Positions 17,425 through 26,024 of a stretch of DNA of 64,000 nt are shown here, piece by piece. Below the pieces are notes generated by a model. It saw nothing but the letters and a program-made list of their open reading frames with translations, searched no databases and had not been told where the DNA came from. The position numbers and the translations under genes were made by a program. Every line of letters starts with the position of its first letter. Positions within the stretch are counted from its first letter, which is position 1. Source of the stretch: G965276765 sp965276825 (lineage in GTDB: Bacteria; Actinomycetota; Acidimicrobiia; Acidimicrobiales; Palsa-688); NCBI GenBank assembly GCA_965276825.1, contig OZ255630.1:434001-498000 (forward strand). The letters run 5' to 3'.

Positions 17425-18456
17425 GTGACCCAGCTCCGCACCCCGACCCAGCTCCGCACCCCGACCCAGCTCCGCACCCCGACCCAGCTCCGCACCCCGA
17501 CCCGGCCCCGCCGTCGTCTCCTTCCCTCCGTTGCCGCCGCCGCGGCAGCCGTGCTCGCCCTCGGCGCGTGCGGCTCCTCCTCACCCAAGACCGCGACCAC
17601 GCCCACCACGGCCCCGACCTCGACGGGTTCGACGGGGTCGTCGGGGACGGCCTCGCCGGCGATCACCATCGGATCGGCCAACTTCCCGGAGAACGAGATC
17701 CTCGCCGACATCTACGCCGACGCCCTCCGGGCCAAGGGCGTGTCGGTCACCACCAAGCTCGACATCGGCAGCCGGGAGATCTACTACAAGGAGCTGAAGT
17801 CGGGGACCATCAACGTCTTCCCCGAGTACAACGGGGCCCTCCTCGCCTTCCTCCGGCCCTCCACCACGGCGTCGTCGACTACCCAGGTCGACGCCGCGCT
17901 GGCCAAGGCGCTGCCCCCGACCCTCAAGGCCCTCGCTCCCTCCCCGGCGCAGGACAAGGACTCGATCACCGTCACCCAGGCCTTCGCCAAGACCCACCAC
18001 CTGGTCAGCATCGCCAGCCTCAAGGCCATCGAGGGCCAGATCACCGTGGGGGGACCGCCCGAGTTCCAGACCCGGCGGGCGGGCCTGGTCGGGCTGAAGT
18101 CGCTCTACGGGCTGACCTTCAAGGCCTTCAAGGCGCTCGACGAGGCCGGTCCGCTGTCCATCGCCGCCCTCAAGGGGGGCACCGTGCAGGCGGCCGACAT
18201 CTTCACGACCGACCCGTCCGTCAGCAAGGACCACTTCGTGGCCCTCGCCGACCCCAAGCACCTCTTCGCCGTGCAGAACGTGGTCCCGATCATCAACACC
18301 AAGGTGGCCACCCCGACGGTCACCTCCACGCTCGACGCGGTGTCGACCGCCCTCAACACGGCCAACCTGGTCCAGCTGGTCGGCGCGGTCGTCAACGACC
18401 ACATCGACGCGGCCAAGGTGGCGTCGGAGTTCGTCAGCCAGGCCAAGCTCGGCTGA
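17425..18456 (+). CDS. Substrate-binding lipoprotein of the quaternary-amine ABC importer
   Basis: 343 residues. A signal peptide ends in the lipobox LGAC with Cys near residue 49, followed by a Ser/Thr/Pro spacer and the OpuCC/OsmF-type binding fold (ITIGSANFPENEILADIYADALRAKG..., VFPEYNGALLAF, VPIINTKVAT). It delivers the substrate to the two permeases. Oddly, the N-region before the signal helix is built of four exact 18-bp tandem repeats coding TQLRTP (17428-17499). No alternative start lies between the repeats and the signal helix. Ligand identity, whether betaine, choline or ergothioneine, is not decided by sequence inspection. Confidence 0.9.
   Translation: MTQLRTPTQLRTPTQLRTPTQLRTPTRPRRRLLPSVAAAAAAVLALGACGSSSPKTATTPTTAPTSTGSTGSSGTASPAITIGSANFPENEILADIYADALRAKGVSVTTKLDIGSREIYYKELKSGTINVFPEYNGALLAFLRPSTTASSTTQVDAALAKALPPTLKALAPSPAQDKDSITVTQAFAKTHHLVSIASLKAIEGQITVGGPPEFQTRRAGLVGLKSLYGLTFKAFKALDEAGPLSIAALKGGTVQAADIFTTDPSVSKDHFVALADPKHLFAVQNVVPIINTKVATPTVTSTLDAVSTALNTANLVQLVGAVVNDHIDAAKVASEFVSQAKLG
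17428..17499 (+). repeat. Four 18-bp tandem repeats coding TQLRTP
   Basis: Four exact head-to-tail copies of an 18-bp unit (ACCCAGCTCCGCACCCCG) at the very start of the binding-lipoprotein gene. They lengthen the basic N-region of its signal peptide by 24 residues. Confidence 0.9.
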
Positions 18457-18510
18457 TCGCCCGTCCGGGGGCGATCCCTGGTGCCGACCTGGCTTTGGGA
18501 GGATGACCGC

Positions 18511-20064
18511 GTGGTGGTCGAGGAGAGGCAGCACGGCAGCGCTCGGGCCGGCGCGGGCCTCGGTCGGCACCACCCGGCCAGCGCCTCGGCCCCGGTCGCC
18601 GCCGGGGCCACCGGGTGGCCCGGCGGTCTCGTCGTGGCCGGGCTGGGCGCCGCCGGCGCGGTGGTCGCCGTCTCCGGCGCGCTCGACCACATCTCGATCG
18701 TCGCCGACGGGTTGGTGGGTGGCTTCGTCGCGGCGGCCGCCGTCGGGCTCGCGATCGGCGTGGCTGGCCGCGCCCTGCGGTGGTGGGCGACCTGGGGAGC
18801 CGGCATCGCCGTGGCCGCCGCCGTCGTGGTGGCCGCCGCCTACTCGTGGATCCGCGTCACCGGGCTGGTCACCGACCACTACCCGCCGACCTTCCTCCTC
18901 TGGGTGTGGCTGGCCCTCGTCGCGTGCGGCGTGGCGGTCACCGGATGGTGGAGCGGCGGGGTCGCCGTACGGGTCGTGCGCGTCGTCGCCGCGCCCCTCG
19001 CCGTGCTCACGGCTTTCTTGCTGATCAACCAGCACTACGGCTACTGGCCGACGGTGAGCGTGCTGCTCGACAAGCCGGTCACCGGCCAGGTGTCCGGGTC
19101 GACCATCGCTGGCGAGATCCACCTGCGCAACGCCTCGGCCAGGGACCTGGTCCCGACGCGCGTGCCGAAGGTCGGCCAGTACGGACCGGTGGTGATCCGC
19201 GACACCCCGGTGCCCTTCATCGCCAAGAAGGCGTGGGTGTGGCTCCCACCCGCGTACTTCCGCTATCCCGACCGGCAGCTCCCCGTCCTCATGATGCTTC
19301 CGGGGTGGCCGGGCAACGTCCAGGACTGGGTGAAGGCCGGCCAGGTGGTGGGCCAGGCCGACTCGTGGGCCGCCGCCCACGACGGCGTGGCCCCGATCAT
19401 GATCATGGTCGACGAGAACGGGCTCCACGGCCGGGACACCGAGTGCGTCAACGGCCCCCGCGGCCTCGCCGCCTCCTACCTGACCAGGGACGTGCCCCGC
19501 TGGGCGCACCGGACCCTCGGCATCCGCCCGGACTGGAGGACCTGGGGGGTGGTCGGCTTCTCCGAGGGCGGGACCTGCGCGGTCGGGCTGGCCTCCGAGT
19601 ACCCCGGCCTGTTCGGCCACTTCGTCGACATGTCCGGCGACGGGGCGCCCAACCACGGCAACGTGGCCAAGACCCTTCAGTACCTCTACGGCGGCAACCA
19701 GGCGGCGGCCAGGTTGTTCCAGCCGAAGCTGCTGCTCACCACCCGCCACTACCCGCACCTCGACGGGTGGTTCGCCGCCGGATCCGCCGACCGCCACGGC
19801 CGGCGGGTGGCGGCCATCCTCGCCAACCTGGCCCGCAACGCCGGGGTCGGCGTGCACACCTACCTCGGCTCCGGCGGCCACTCGTGGACCTTCGCGCGTG
19901 ACTCGTTCGCGGCGATCTACCCGTCGCTGGTCTCGTCGATGGCCGCCACGGCGCAGCTGTCGCCACCGACGTGCCCGACCTGCTCGCCCCGCGGCCACCA
20001 CGCCAGGAGGGGGATCCTCGGCGGCCGACCTGCGAAGGTGCGGGGGCTGCCCGCCAACCAGTGA
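18511..20064 (+). CDS. Membrane-anchored alpha/beta-hydrolase (esterase D family)
   Basis: 517 residues. The start is the GTG at 18511, 8 bases after GGGAGG. Four hydrophobic helices lie in the first 170 residues, followed by an esterase-D-like domain facing outside. The nucleophile elbow is VGFSEGG and the likely catalytic histidine is in GGHSW. Related actinobacterial proteins include mycolyltransferase-like esterases and enterochelin-esterase-like hydrolases. The natural substrate here is unknown. It lies 55 bases after the ABC binding-protein gene and could be the last gene of that operon. The C-terminal tail is rich in Cys, Pro and Arg and not conserved in the family. Confidence 0.82.
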   Translation: MVVEERQHGSARAGAGLGRHHPASASAPVAAGATGWPGGLVVAGLGAAGAVVAVSGALDHISIVADGLVGGFVAAAAVGLAIGVAGRALRWWATWGAGIAVAAAVVVAAAYSWIRVTGLVTDHYPPTFLLWVWLALVACGVAVTGWWSGGVAVRVVRVVAAPLAVLTAFLLINQHYGYWPTVSVLLDKPVTGQVSGSTIAGEIHLRNASARDLVPTRVPKVGQYGPVVIRDTPVPFIAKKAWVWLPPAYFRYPDRQLPVLMMLPGWPGNVQDWVKAGQVVGQADSWAAAHDGVAPIMIMVDENGLHGRDTECVNGPRGLAASYLTRDVPRWAHRTLGIRPDWRTWGVVGFSEGGTCAVGLASEYPGLFGHFVDMSGDGAPNHGNVAKTLQYLYGGNQAAARLFQPKLLLTTRHYPHLDGWFAAGSADRHGRRVAAILANLARNAGVGVHTYLGSGGHSWTFARDSFAAIYPSLVSSMAATAQLSPPTCPTCSPRGHHARRGILGGRPAKVRGLPANQ

Positions 20065-20294
20065 GCGGTCCCCGGCTCTGGTCCGGTTCGCGCCAGGTCC
20101 GCCGGGATTGCCTGCGCCTGCGCCGGCCATCCGCCCGGCCCTCCGACGACGTAGACGTGGTGTGCGACGCCCTCCCACCGCCCGGATCGACCGCCGTCCG
20201 TCCCAGCGCAACCGTCTCACGTGGACGATGGTGCACGGGCTGGCCATGAGCCCGGAGGACCCGGACTGGCGGACGATCGCCAGGCGCCGTCCGG
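20065..20294. other. Intergenic gap between convergent genes
   Basis: 230 bases between the esterase gene and the convergent symporter gene. I see no gene, tRNA or strong terminator hairpin with a T-run in it. Confidence 0.5.
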
Positions 20295-21908
20295 TCAGGC
20301 GCCGGCGGAGGAGCTGACCGCCGGGCCGGGGTCGACCAGGTAGTCCTCGGCCGCCGTCTCGTCGGCGCCCTGGGTGCCGGGCCGGAGGCGCAGCACAAGG
20401 GTGCCGACGACCGACACGACCAGGTTGAGGACCAGCGCGGTGACCCCCACGTACCAGACCTGGCCGATGAGAGGCACCTTGGCCGTGGAGCCGGCGAAGT
20501 GGTGGACCGTCGGGGTCGACACGCCGTAGGCGATGTAGGTGCCGTAGACCATGGCCACCAGCCAGCCGACGATCAGGGCCCAGCGGTGCAGCCAGCGGCC
20601 GAAGAGGCCCACGGCGATCGCCGGGAAGGTCTGCAGGATCCAGATCCCGCCGAGCAGCTGCAGGTTGATGGCGTTTTGCGTGTTCAGGCCGAGCACGAAC
20701 GCCAGGGCGCCGAACTTGACCACGAGCGACGCCAACTTGGAGACCCGCGCCTGCTCCTCGACCGACGCGGACCGGCGGATGAAGTCGCGGTAGATGTTGC
20801 GGGTGAACAGGTTGGCTGCGGCGATCGACATGATCGCCGCGGGCACGAGGGCCCCGATGGCCACGGCCGCGTAGGCGACGCCGGCGAACCAGCTGGGGAA
20901 CATCTTGCGGAACAGCAGCGGGGCGGCCAGACGGGAGTTGGTCGTGTGGATGCCGGCGGCGATGGCCATGTACCCGAGCAGGGCGATCAGGGCCAGGGCG
21001 AGGGAGTACAGGGGCAGCGCAGCGGTGTTGCGCCTGACCGTCTCGCGCCTGGCCGTCGAGAGCACCCCCGTCACCGAGTGCGGGTACATGAACAGGGCCA
21101 TGGCGGAGCCGAGGGCGAGGGTGGCGTACGCCCAGTACTGGGTGTGGGAGGGCACCAGGGCGAAAGTCGGCTTCTGGTGGGCGGCCACCGCCGCCTTGTC
21201 CACGGTCTTGGCGTGGGCGCTCACCGCCGAGAAGATGTGGCCGAAGCCGCCGAGGCGGATGGGGATGTAGATGATCGCCACCAGGACCACGATGTAGACC
21301 AACGCGTCCTTGACGAAGGCGATCAGCGCCGGCGCCCGCAGGCCCGAGGTGTAGGTGTAGGCGGCGAGGATCACGAACGCCACGATCAACGGGAGATCCT
21401 TGACGATCCCCGTCGAGCCCTGCCCGACGCCCATGACCTGCAGCACCGACTGGATGCCGACGAGCTGCAGGGCGATGTAGGGCATCAGGGCCAGGATGCC
21501 GGTGAGGGCGATGACGAGGCCGAGCCCGGAGGACCCGAAGCGGCCCCGCACGAAGTCGGCCGGGGTGACGTAGCCGTGGCGGCGGGCCACCGACCACAGG
21601 CGCGGCATGAGCACGAAGACGATGGGCCACACGAGGATCGTGTAGGCCACCGCGAACCAGCCCTGCACGGCGCCGGCGGCGTACATGGCGCCGGGCACGG
21701 CGACGAAGGTGTAGGCCGTGTAGAGGTCGCCGCCGAGGAGGAACCAGCTGACGAAGCCGCCGAACGACCGCCCCCCGAGGCCCCACTCGTCGAGGGTGTC
21801 GAGCCGCGTCGTCCGCCGCCAGCGCGCCGCGGCGAACCCGACGACGGTGACCACGAGGAACAGGGCGATGAAGATGCCGAGGGCGGTGCCGTCGAGGGAG
21901 AGCTTCAT
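20295..21908 (-). CDS. Sodium:solute symporter, MctP-like monocarboxylate transporter
   Basis: 537 residues with about 13 membrane helices, member of the SSS family. Segments such as DEWGLGGRSFGGFVSWFLLGGDLYTAYTFVAVPG and FMYPHSVTGVLSTARRETVRRN are characteristic of the MctP branch, which imports monocarboxylates such as acetate, pyruvate or lactate, sometimes amino acids. The ATG at 21908 overlaps the stop of the DUF3311 gene (ATGA, 21905-21908), the usual partner of these symporters. The C-terminal tail after the last helix is short and acidic. Confidence 0.9.
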   Translation of the reverse strand: MKLSLDGTALGIFIALFLVVTVVGFAAARWRRTTRLDTLDEWGLGGRSFGGFVSWFLLGGDLYTAYTFVAVPGAMYAAGAVQGWFAVAYTILVWPIVFVLMPRLWSVARRHGYVTPADFVRGRFGSSGLGLVIALTGILALMPYIALQLVGIQSVLQVMGVGQGSTGIVKDLPLIVAFVILAAYTYTSGLRAPALIAFVKDALVYIVVLVAIIYIPIRLGGFGHIFSAVSAHAKTVDKAAVAAHQKPTFALVPSHTQYWAYATLALGSAMALFMYPHSVTGVLSTARRETVRRNTAALPLYSLALALIALLGYMAIAAGIHTTNSRLAAPLLFRKMFPSWFAGVAYAAVAIGALVPAAIMSIAAANLFTRNIYRDFIRRSASVEEQARVSKLASLVVKFGALAFVLGLNTQNAINLQLLGGIWILQTFPAIAVGLFGRWLHRWALIVGWLVAMVYGTYIAYGVSTPTVHHFAGSTAKVPLIGQVWYVGVTALVLNLVVSVVGTLVLRLRPGTQGADETAAEDYLVDPGPAVSSSAGA

Positions 21909-22162
21909 CGGCCGGCCGCCGGCCTGGCGACGACGATCCGGTAGGCGATCACCTGGCAGATGGCGTTGATGATCAGCCAGAGCACCGAGTACCAGTAGAA
22001 GAACGGGACGCCGCTGAGGGTGGGGGTGAGGTGGGCGTAGCTCGGGACCCACAGCAACCCGACGAAGGCGGACGCCAGGAGGACGGCCACCACCGCGAAG
22101 CGCACCGGGGCGTCCCGCAACCGGATTCGTCGCTCGCCGTCGTCACGCGCTACCGATGCCAC
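21905..22162 (-). CDS. DUF3311 small membrane protein, symporter partner
   Basis: 85 residues with two membrane helices (AVVAVLLASAFVGLLWVPSY and the FYWYSVLWLIINAICQVIAY stretch). Small DUF3311 proteins are regularly encoded just before MctP-type SSS symporters and probably help assemble or stabilise them. Start is the GTG at 22162 with AGGGGGG upstream on the minus strand. It overlaps the symporter gene by ATGA. Confidence 0.85.
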   Translation of the reverse strand: MASVARDDGERRIRLRDAPVRFAVVAVLLASAFVGLLWVPSYAHLTPTLSGVPFFYWYSVLWLIINAICQVIAYRIVVARPAAGR

Positions 22163-22223
22163 GCCCGCATCCCCCCTGCCCGTCTCTCATCCCAGCTCGA
22201 CTCAGCCAGCTCGACTCGTCTCA

Positions 22224-22235
22224 GCTCAGCTGAGC
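22224..22235. promoter_or_regulatory. 12-bp perfect palindrome in a divergent promoter region
   Basis: GCTCAGCTGAGC is a perfect palindrome between the DUF3311/symporter operon (minus) and the deazaflavin-dependent protein gene (plus). Just beside it CAGCTCGACTC occurs twice (about 22193-22215). It could be an operator for the symporter genes. Confidence 0.35.
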
Positions 22236-22308
22236 CGATGACCGAAATGTCGCTGCGCAGACCCTAGTCACTGCGGGCGGCGGCGGCACGGGACCTCCGG
22301 ATCACCGG

Positions 22309-22314
22309 TAGCGT
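22309..22314 (+). promoter_or_regulatory. Putative -10 box (TAGCGT) for the nitroreductase-family gene
   Basis: TAGCGT is followed by 7 bases and the ATG at 22322, supporting that ATG over the GTG at 22313 and a leaderless message. Confidence 0.45.
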
Positions 22315-22321
22315 GGCCACC

Positions 22322-22759
22322 ATGGCCGAGCAGAGCGACTGGAACGAGCAGAACGACTGGAACCGGGGGGTCATCGACGAGTTCCGCGCCAACGGCGGGA
22401 AGGTCGGGGGCAACTTCGCGGACGCCCCGATGATCCTCGTGCACCACAAGGGCCGCAAGAGCGGCACCGAGCGGGTCAACCCGCTCGTGTACCAGCCGCT
22501 CGACGGCCGGTGGGCCATCTTCGCCAGCAAGGCGGGTGCCCCGACCGACCCCGAGTGGTACCTCAACCTCGTCGCCAACCCGCGCACCACGATCGAGGTC
22601 GGCACCGAGACCCACGAGGTGGTGGCCCGCACCGCCGAGGGCGACGAGCGCAACACCATCTGGGAGCGCCAGAAGCAGGCGACGCCCGGCTTCGCCGAGT
22701 ACGAGGACAAGACCGGCGGCCGGGTCATCCCCGTCGTCGTGCTCGAGCCCGTCACCTGA
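22322..22759 (+). CDS. Deazaflavin (F420)-dependent nitroreductase family protein
   Basis: 145 residues, the usual size for the Ddn/FDOR-A family of split-barrel proteins. The recognisable core is PMILVHHKGRKSG, then NPLVYQPLDGRWAIFASKAGAPTDPEWYLNLVANP and a closing strand VIPVVVLEP. Members use coenzyme F420 to reduce nitro compounds, quinones or unsaturated esters, in the cytoplasm or at the membrane face. The individual substrate is unknown. Monocistronic. Confidence 0.9.
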   Translation: MAEQSDWNEQNDWNRGVIDEFRANGGKVGGNFADAPMILVHHKGRKSGTERVNPLVYQPLDGRWAIFASKAGAPTDPEWYLNLVANPRTTIEVGTETHEVVARTAEGDERNTIWERQKQATPGFAEYEDKTGGRVIPVVVLEPVT

Positions 22760-22850
22760 TCACCCGCTCGCGGGCGGACGGCCCGGGGTCCGCGTACCGG
22801 GCCAGATAGCCGAAAGATGGCCGGCCGCTCCCCCCCACCCGTGTGGGACC

Positions 22851-24233
22851 ATGGACCAGGTGCGGACCAATCCCTACCGCCGGGTCCTCGACGTGCCCGG
22901 CACCCGAGCGCTCTACGGCGCCGCACTGCTGGCCAGGATCCCGGTCACCGCGGTGCCGACGGCCCTGACCCTGCGGGTGGTCCTCGGCCTCCACCGCGGC
23001 TTCGCGTCCTCCGGGCTGGTCGCGGCCACCGTCGCCCTGGGGATGGCCGCGGGCGCTCCGCTGCTCGGTCGCGTGGTGGACCGGAGAGGCGCCAGGACCG
23101 TGCTGACCGTCACCGTCGTGGCCCAGGCCGTGTTCTGGGTCGCCGTGGCGCGCCTGCCCTTCTTGTGGCTGGTGCCGGCGGCGTTCGTCGGCGGCGCGCT
23201 CTCCCTGCCCGTCTTCTCCCTGACGCGGCAGGCCATCACCGCCCTCCTGCCGCCGGGCATCCGCCAGGCCGGCCTGTCGCTCGACTCGATGTCGGTCGAG
23301 ATCTCCTACTCGATCGGCCCTGCGCTCGGGGTCGTGGCCGTCACCCGCCTGGGCTCGTCGACGGCCATGCTGGTCATCGGCGCCTGCGTCGTCGCCGCGG
23401 GCATCGGCCTGCTCGTGCTCGACCCGCCCACCGTGCCGGAGCGGAGCGACGGTGAGGAGGCTCCCTCCCCGCCCAGCGGCGGTGCGGGCGTCCGGTGGCT
23501 GAGCCCGGTGGCGGTCGCCGCCCTGGTGGCGACCTGCGGGGCCACCTTCACCCTCTCGGGCACCGACATCGCCTTCACCGCCTCGATGCGCGCCTTCGGC
23601 CGGGTCGGGCTGCTCGGTGTGGTGATCGCCGCCTGGTGCCTGGCCTCCCTGGTCGGCGGCTTCGTCTACGGCTTGCTGTCGCGCCGGCGCGACCCGCTCC
23701 TGCTGCTGTTCCTGCTCGCCGCGCTCACCGTCGTGCTCGCCCTGGCCGGCTCCTGGTGGGCGCTGCTGCTGCTGGCCATCCCGTCGGGCCTGTTCTGCGC
23801 CCCCCTGATGTCGTCGACCGCGGACGTGATCACCCGGTCCGCCGCACCCGAGCAGCGGGGGCGGGCTCTCGGCGTCCACACCTCGGCCCTGACCCTCGGC
23901 AGCGCGGCCGGCGCGCCGCTCATCGGTCTGGCCATCGACCGATGGTCGCCGGCCACCGGCTTCGTGACCATCGGTGTCCTCGGCGCGGTCCTCGCGCTCG
24001 GGGCGCTGGCCGTCGAGCGGTTGCTCCGGTCGCGGCGCGTCGCGTCGGGCGTGGCGCCGACAGAGCCGTGGGGCAATGTCCCCGCCGGTGGGCCCGACAG
24101 CGTCGCACCGGGTCCGCCCCGATCGACCGGGGACACCGGTCCCGGCGGGCGCGGTCCCGGCGGGCGCGGTCCCGGCGGTGGACGTCCCGTCGGGGCAGGG
24201 ACGGCGGGCACGCGCCGCCGCCGGAGGGACTGA
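22851..24233 (+). CDS. MFS transporter
   Basis: 460 residues, about 12 membrane helices arranged in two halves around a loop near residues 190-220. The loop after helix 2 reads GRVVDRRGARTVL, the family's conserved D-R-x-G-x-R motif. Its likely direction is efflux of small molecules, but no substrate is predictable. The C-terminal 50 residues are a Gly/Pro/Arg tail that includes three 15-bp tandem repeats. The ATG at 22851 precedes MDQVRTNPYRRVL, a normal opening for this subfamily. Confidence 0.88.
   Translation: MDQVRTNPYRRVLDVPGTRALYGAALLARIPVTAVPTALTLRVVLGLHRGFASSGLVAATVALGMAAGAPLLGRVVDRRGARTVLTVTVVAQAVFWVAVARLPFLWLVPAAFVGGALSLPVFSLTRQAITALLPPGIRQAGLSLDSMSVEISYSIGPALGVVAVTRLGSSTAMLVIGACVVAAGIGLLVLDPPTVPERSDGEEAPSPPSGGAGVRWLSPVAVAALVATCGATFTLSGTDIAFTASMRAFGRVGLLGVVIAAWCLASLVGGFVYGLLSRRRDPLLLLFLLAALTVVLALAGSWWALLLLAIPSGLFCAPLMSSTADVITRSAAPEQRGRALGVHTSALTLGSAAGAPLIGLAIDRWSPATGFVTIGVLGAVLALGALAVERLLRSRRVASGVAPTEPWGNVPAGGPDSVAPGPPRSTGDTGPGGRGPGGRGPGGGRPVGAGTAGTRRRRRD
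24138..24182 (+). repeat. Three 15-bp tandem repeats in the MFS C-terminal tail
   Basis: Two exact and one near copy of GGTCCCGGCGGGCGC, coding a Gly-Pro-Gly-Gly-Arg-like tail. Confidence 0.85.
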
Positions 24234-24292
24234 GGCCCGTTCGGTCGGGTGCGCCGGTGACGGCCGGGCCGCCACCTCCCGAGCCGGTCTCC

Positions 24293-25279
24293 TCAGCCGC
24301 CAGCGAGGAGACGGCGGGCGTCGATCCGGCGGATCGACGAGATCGGGGGGACGGTCACGTGGACCGGTACGCCGAAGTCGGAGAGGTCCATCATGATGTG
24401 GAACGAAGCACCGGCGAGGGGCGCGGCGGCGCCGGTTGCGGTCGCCGGCACGCCGAAGTCCTCGCTGAGCTGGCGGACCCGACCCGCCTGGTCGATCCAG
24501 ACGTCGACCGGCAGGCCGGTCAGGCCCGTCGAGGACTCGAAGGTCCTGATGGCCTTCTGGACGAAGGCCGGCTTGCCGGGGAGCGCCTCGGCGACCTGCA
24601 GGGTGGCCGCATACCGGATCGTCGGCACCCCGCCGACGATCGCCGGGCCGACCCGGCGGATGCCGGAGGAGCCCGCCTCGAGCAGCGCGAGGGTCTGCGA
24701 CGGGTCGATGCCCGTCGTCGACGAGGCCCCCCCGGACAGCCCGGAGATCTCCAGCCAGGAGGCGCCGAACCTGGCCCGTGCGGCGACCGGCAGTTGCACG
24801 TAGACGGCGTTGCCGATGAGGCGCTCCTGGAGCGTCACGGACTGGGAGGCGATCGCCGTGTGGATCGCGATCTGGGCCGCCTCGGGGTGGTAGCCGACCA
24901 CGCCGCCTCCGGTGACGTTCACCGCCTGGGTCCTTTCGGCCACCGCCACCCGGTAGGAGACCCTGGCCGAGCGGGTCCTGGTCGTCGCCGCGTAGGCCGC
25001 GGCCAGCGTGGCTGCACCCGGTGCGGGGGTCGTGGCCGGGGTCGTGGGGGCGGGGGTCGTGGGGGCGGGGGTCGTGGGGGCGGGCGTCGTCGTGGTGGCC
25101 GGCGCGTGGGTCGTGGCCGGCGTGTTGGTCGTGGCCGGGGCCTTGCTCGCCGCCGGGGCCCCCGAGCTCCCGCACCCGGCCAGCAGCGTCACCAGCCCGG
25201 CGGCGGCCGCAGCTGTCACCCACCGCCTCTTCCAGGCTGCCCGCCTCTTCCCGGCTGCCCGCTTCTTCCTGGCTGCCAT
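24293..25279 (-). CDS. Lipoprotein, LppX/LprG-like or LolA-like fold
   Basis: 328 residues. A very basic N-terminus (Lys/Arg to residue 20) precedes a signal helix ending in the lipobox LAGC, with Cys near residue 36. Next comes a Thr/Pro/Ala linker of about 50 residues with 15-bp repeats, then a 240-residue domain of alternating strands: ARVSYRVAVAERTQ, VYVQLPVAARARFG, GLPVDVWIDQAGRVRQLSEDF. That pattern resembles the LppX/LprG/LolA group of lipid-binding envelope lipoproteins. The fold call is tentative. It would sit outside the cytoplasmic membrane. Confidence 0.7.
   Translation of the reverse strand: MAARKKRAAGKRRAAWKRRWVTAAAAAGLVTLLAGCGSSGAPAASKAPATTNTPATTHAPATTTTPAPTTPAPTTPAPTTPATTPAPGAATLAAAYAATTRTRSARVSYRVAVAERTQAVNVTGGGVVGYHPEAAQIAIHTAIASQSVTLQERLIGNAVYVQLPVAARARFGASWLEISGLSGGASSTTGIDPSQTLALLEAGSSGIRRVGPAIVGGVPTIRYAATLQVAEALPGKPAFVQKAIRTFESSTGLTGLPVDVWIDQAGRVRQLSEDFGVPATATGAAAPLAGASFHIMMDLSDFGVPVHVTVPPISSIRRIDARRLLAGG
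25041..25085 (-). repeat. Three 15-bp tandem repeats in a lipoprotein linker
   Basis: Three copies of GTCGTGGGGGCGGGG (plus strand), the last differing at its end. Read on the minus strand they code the Ala-Pro-Thr-Thr-Pro linker of the lipoprotein. Confidence 0.85.
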
Positions 25280-25420
25280 CAGACGCCTCCGGGTCTCGCG
25301 GTCCGCTTCACGGCCTACCCGTCGCGCTCCGGTGGCAATCGGTTCGGTAGCCGCCGATGCCGTCGGCCACCGCGAGGCCCGGTCCCTGCGCCGCCGCCAT
25401 CCGGCTGGCAGGCTGGGCCC

Positions 25421-26011
25421 ATGCTCGCGTCCGACCCGAAGATCGACCTGCACCGCTACCTGCAGATGGCCAGGGAGGCACTGGTGTGGAAGCTCGACGG
25501 CCTCTCGGAGTACGACGTCCGCCGACCGCTCGTGCGGACCGGCACCAACCTGCTCGGCCTGGTCAAGCACGTGGCCAGCGTCGAGTCGGGCTACCTGGCC
25601 GAGACCTTTGGCCGGCCCTTCGACCAGCCGCTGCCGTGGTTCGACGACGGGGCTGAGCCCAACGTGGACATGTGGGCGACGCCCGAAGAGACCCGAGCGG
25701 AGATCGTCGGGCTCTACCGCCGGGTGTGGGCCCACTCCGACACCACCATCGACTCGCTCCCCCTCGACGCCACCGGCCGGGTGCCGTGGTGGCCCGACGA
25801 TCGGGCCGACGTGACCCTGCATCGGATCCTGGTCCACGTGATCGCCGAGACCAACAGGCACGCTGGCCACGCCGACATCGTCAGGGAGCTCGTCGACGGT
25901 GCCGCCGGCCTCCGGGACGACAACGACAACCTGGCGCCCGGCGACCCGACTTGGTGGGAGGGCTACCGGGACCGGGTGGAGGGCGCCGCTCGGGAGGCCG
26001 GCGGCGCGTGA
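25421..26011 (+). CDS. DinB-family protein (DUF664)
   Basis: 196 residues. A four-helix DinB-like fold with the three metal-site histidines in the expected order: LVKHVASVE in the second helix region, then IAETNRHAGHADIVRELVDG near the C-terminus. The TLHRILVHVIAET segment is typical of DUF664 proteins. Actinobacterial members are thought to be thiol-dependent S-transferases of the mycothiol/bacillithiol type, but this one is not assigned. The ATG at 25421 gives a normal N-terminus. Confidence 0.88.
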   Translation: MLASDPKIDLHRYLQMAREALVWKLDGLSEYDVRRPLVRTGTNLLGLVKHVASVESGYLAETFGRPFDQPLPWFDDGAEPNVDMWATPEETRAEIVGLYRRVWAHSDTTIDSLPLDATGRVPWWPDDRADVTLHRILVHVIAETNRHAGHADIVRELVDGAAGLRDDNDNLAPGDPTWWEGYRDRVEGAAREAGGA

Positions 26012-26024
26012 GCGGAGAGGCCTC

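Noticed and set aside
17581..21786. A 1401-codon minus-strand open frame
   Set aside because: Only its part overlapping the symporter region is near real coding. The rest is antisense to the ABC lipoprotein and esterase and shows no domain.
22752..25223. An 823-codon minus-strand open frame opposite the MFS transporter
   Set aside because: Composition is repetitive His/Arg/Gly/Gln. The MFS transporter on the plus strand has clear helices and motifs.
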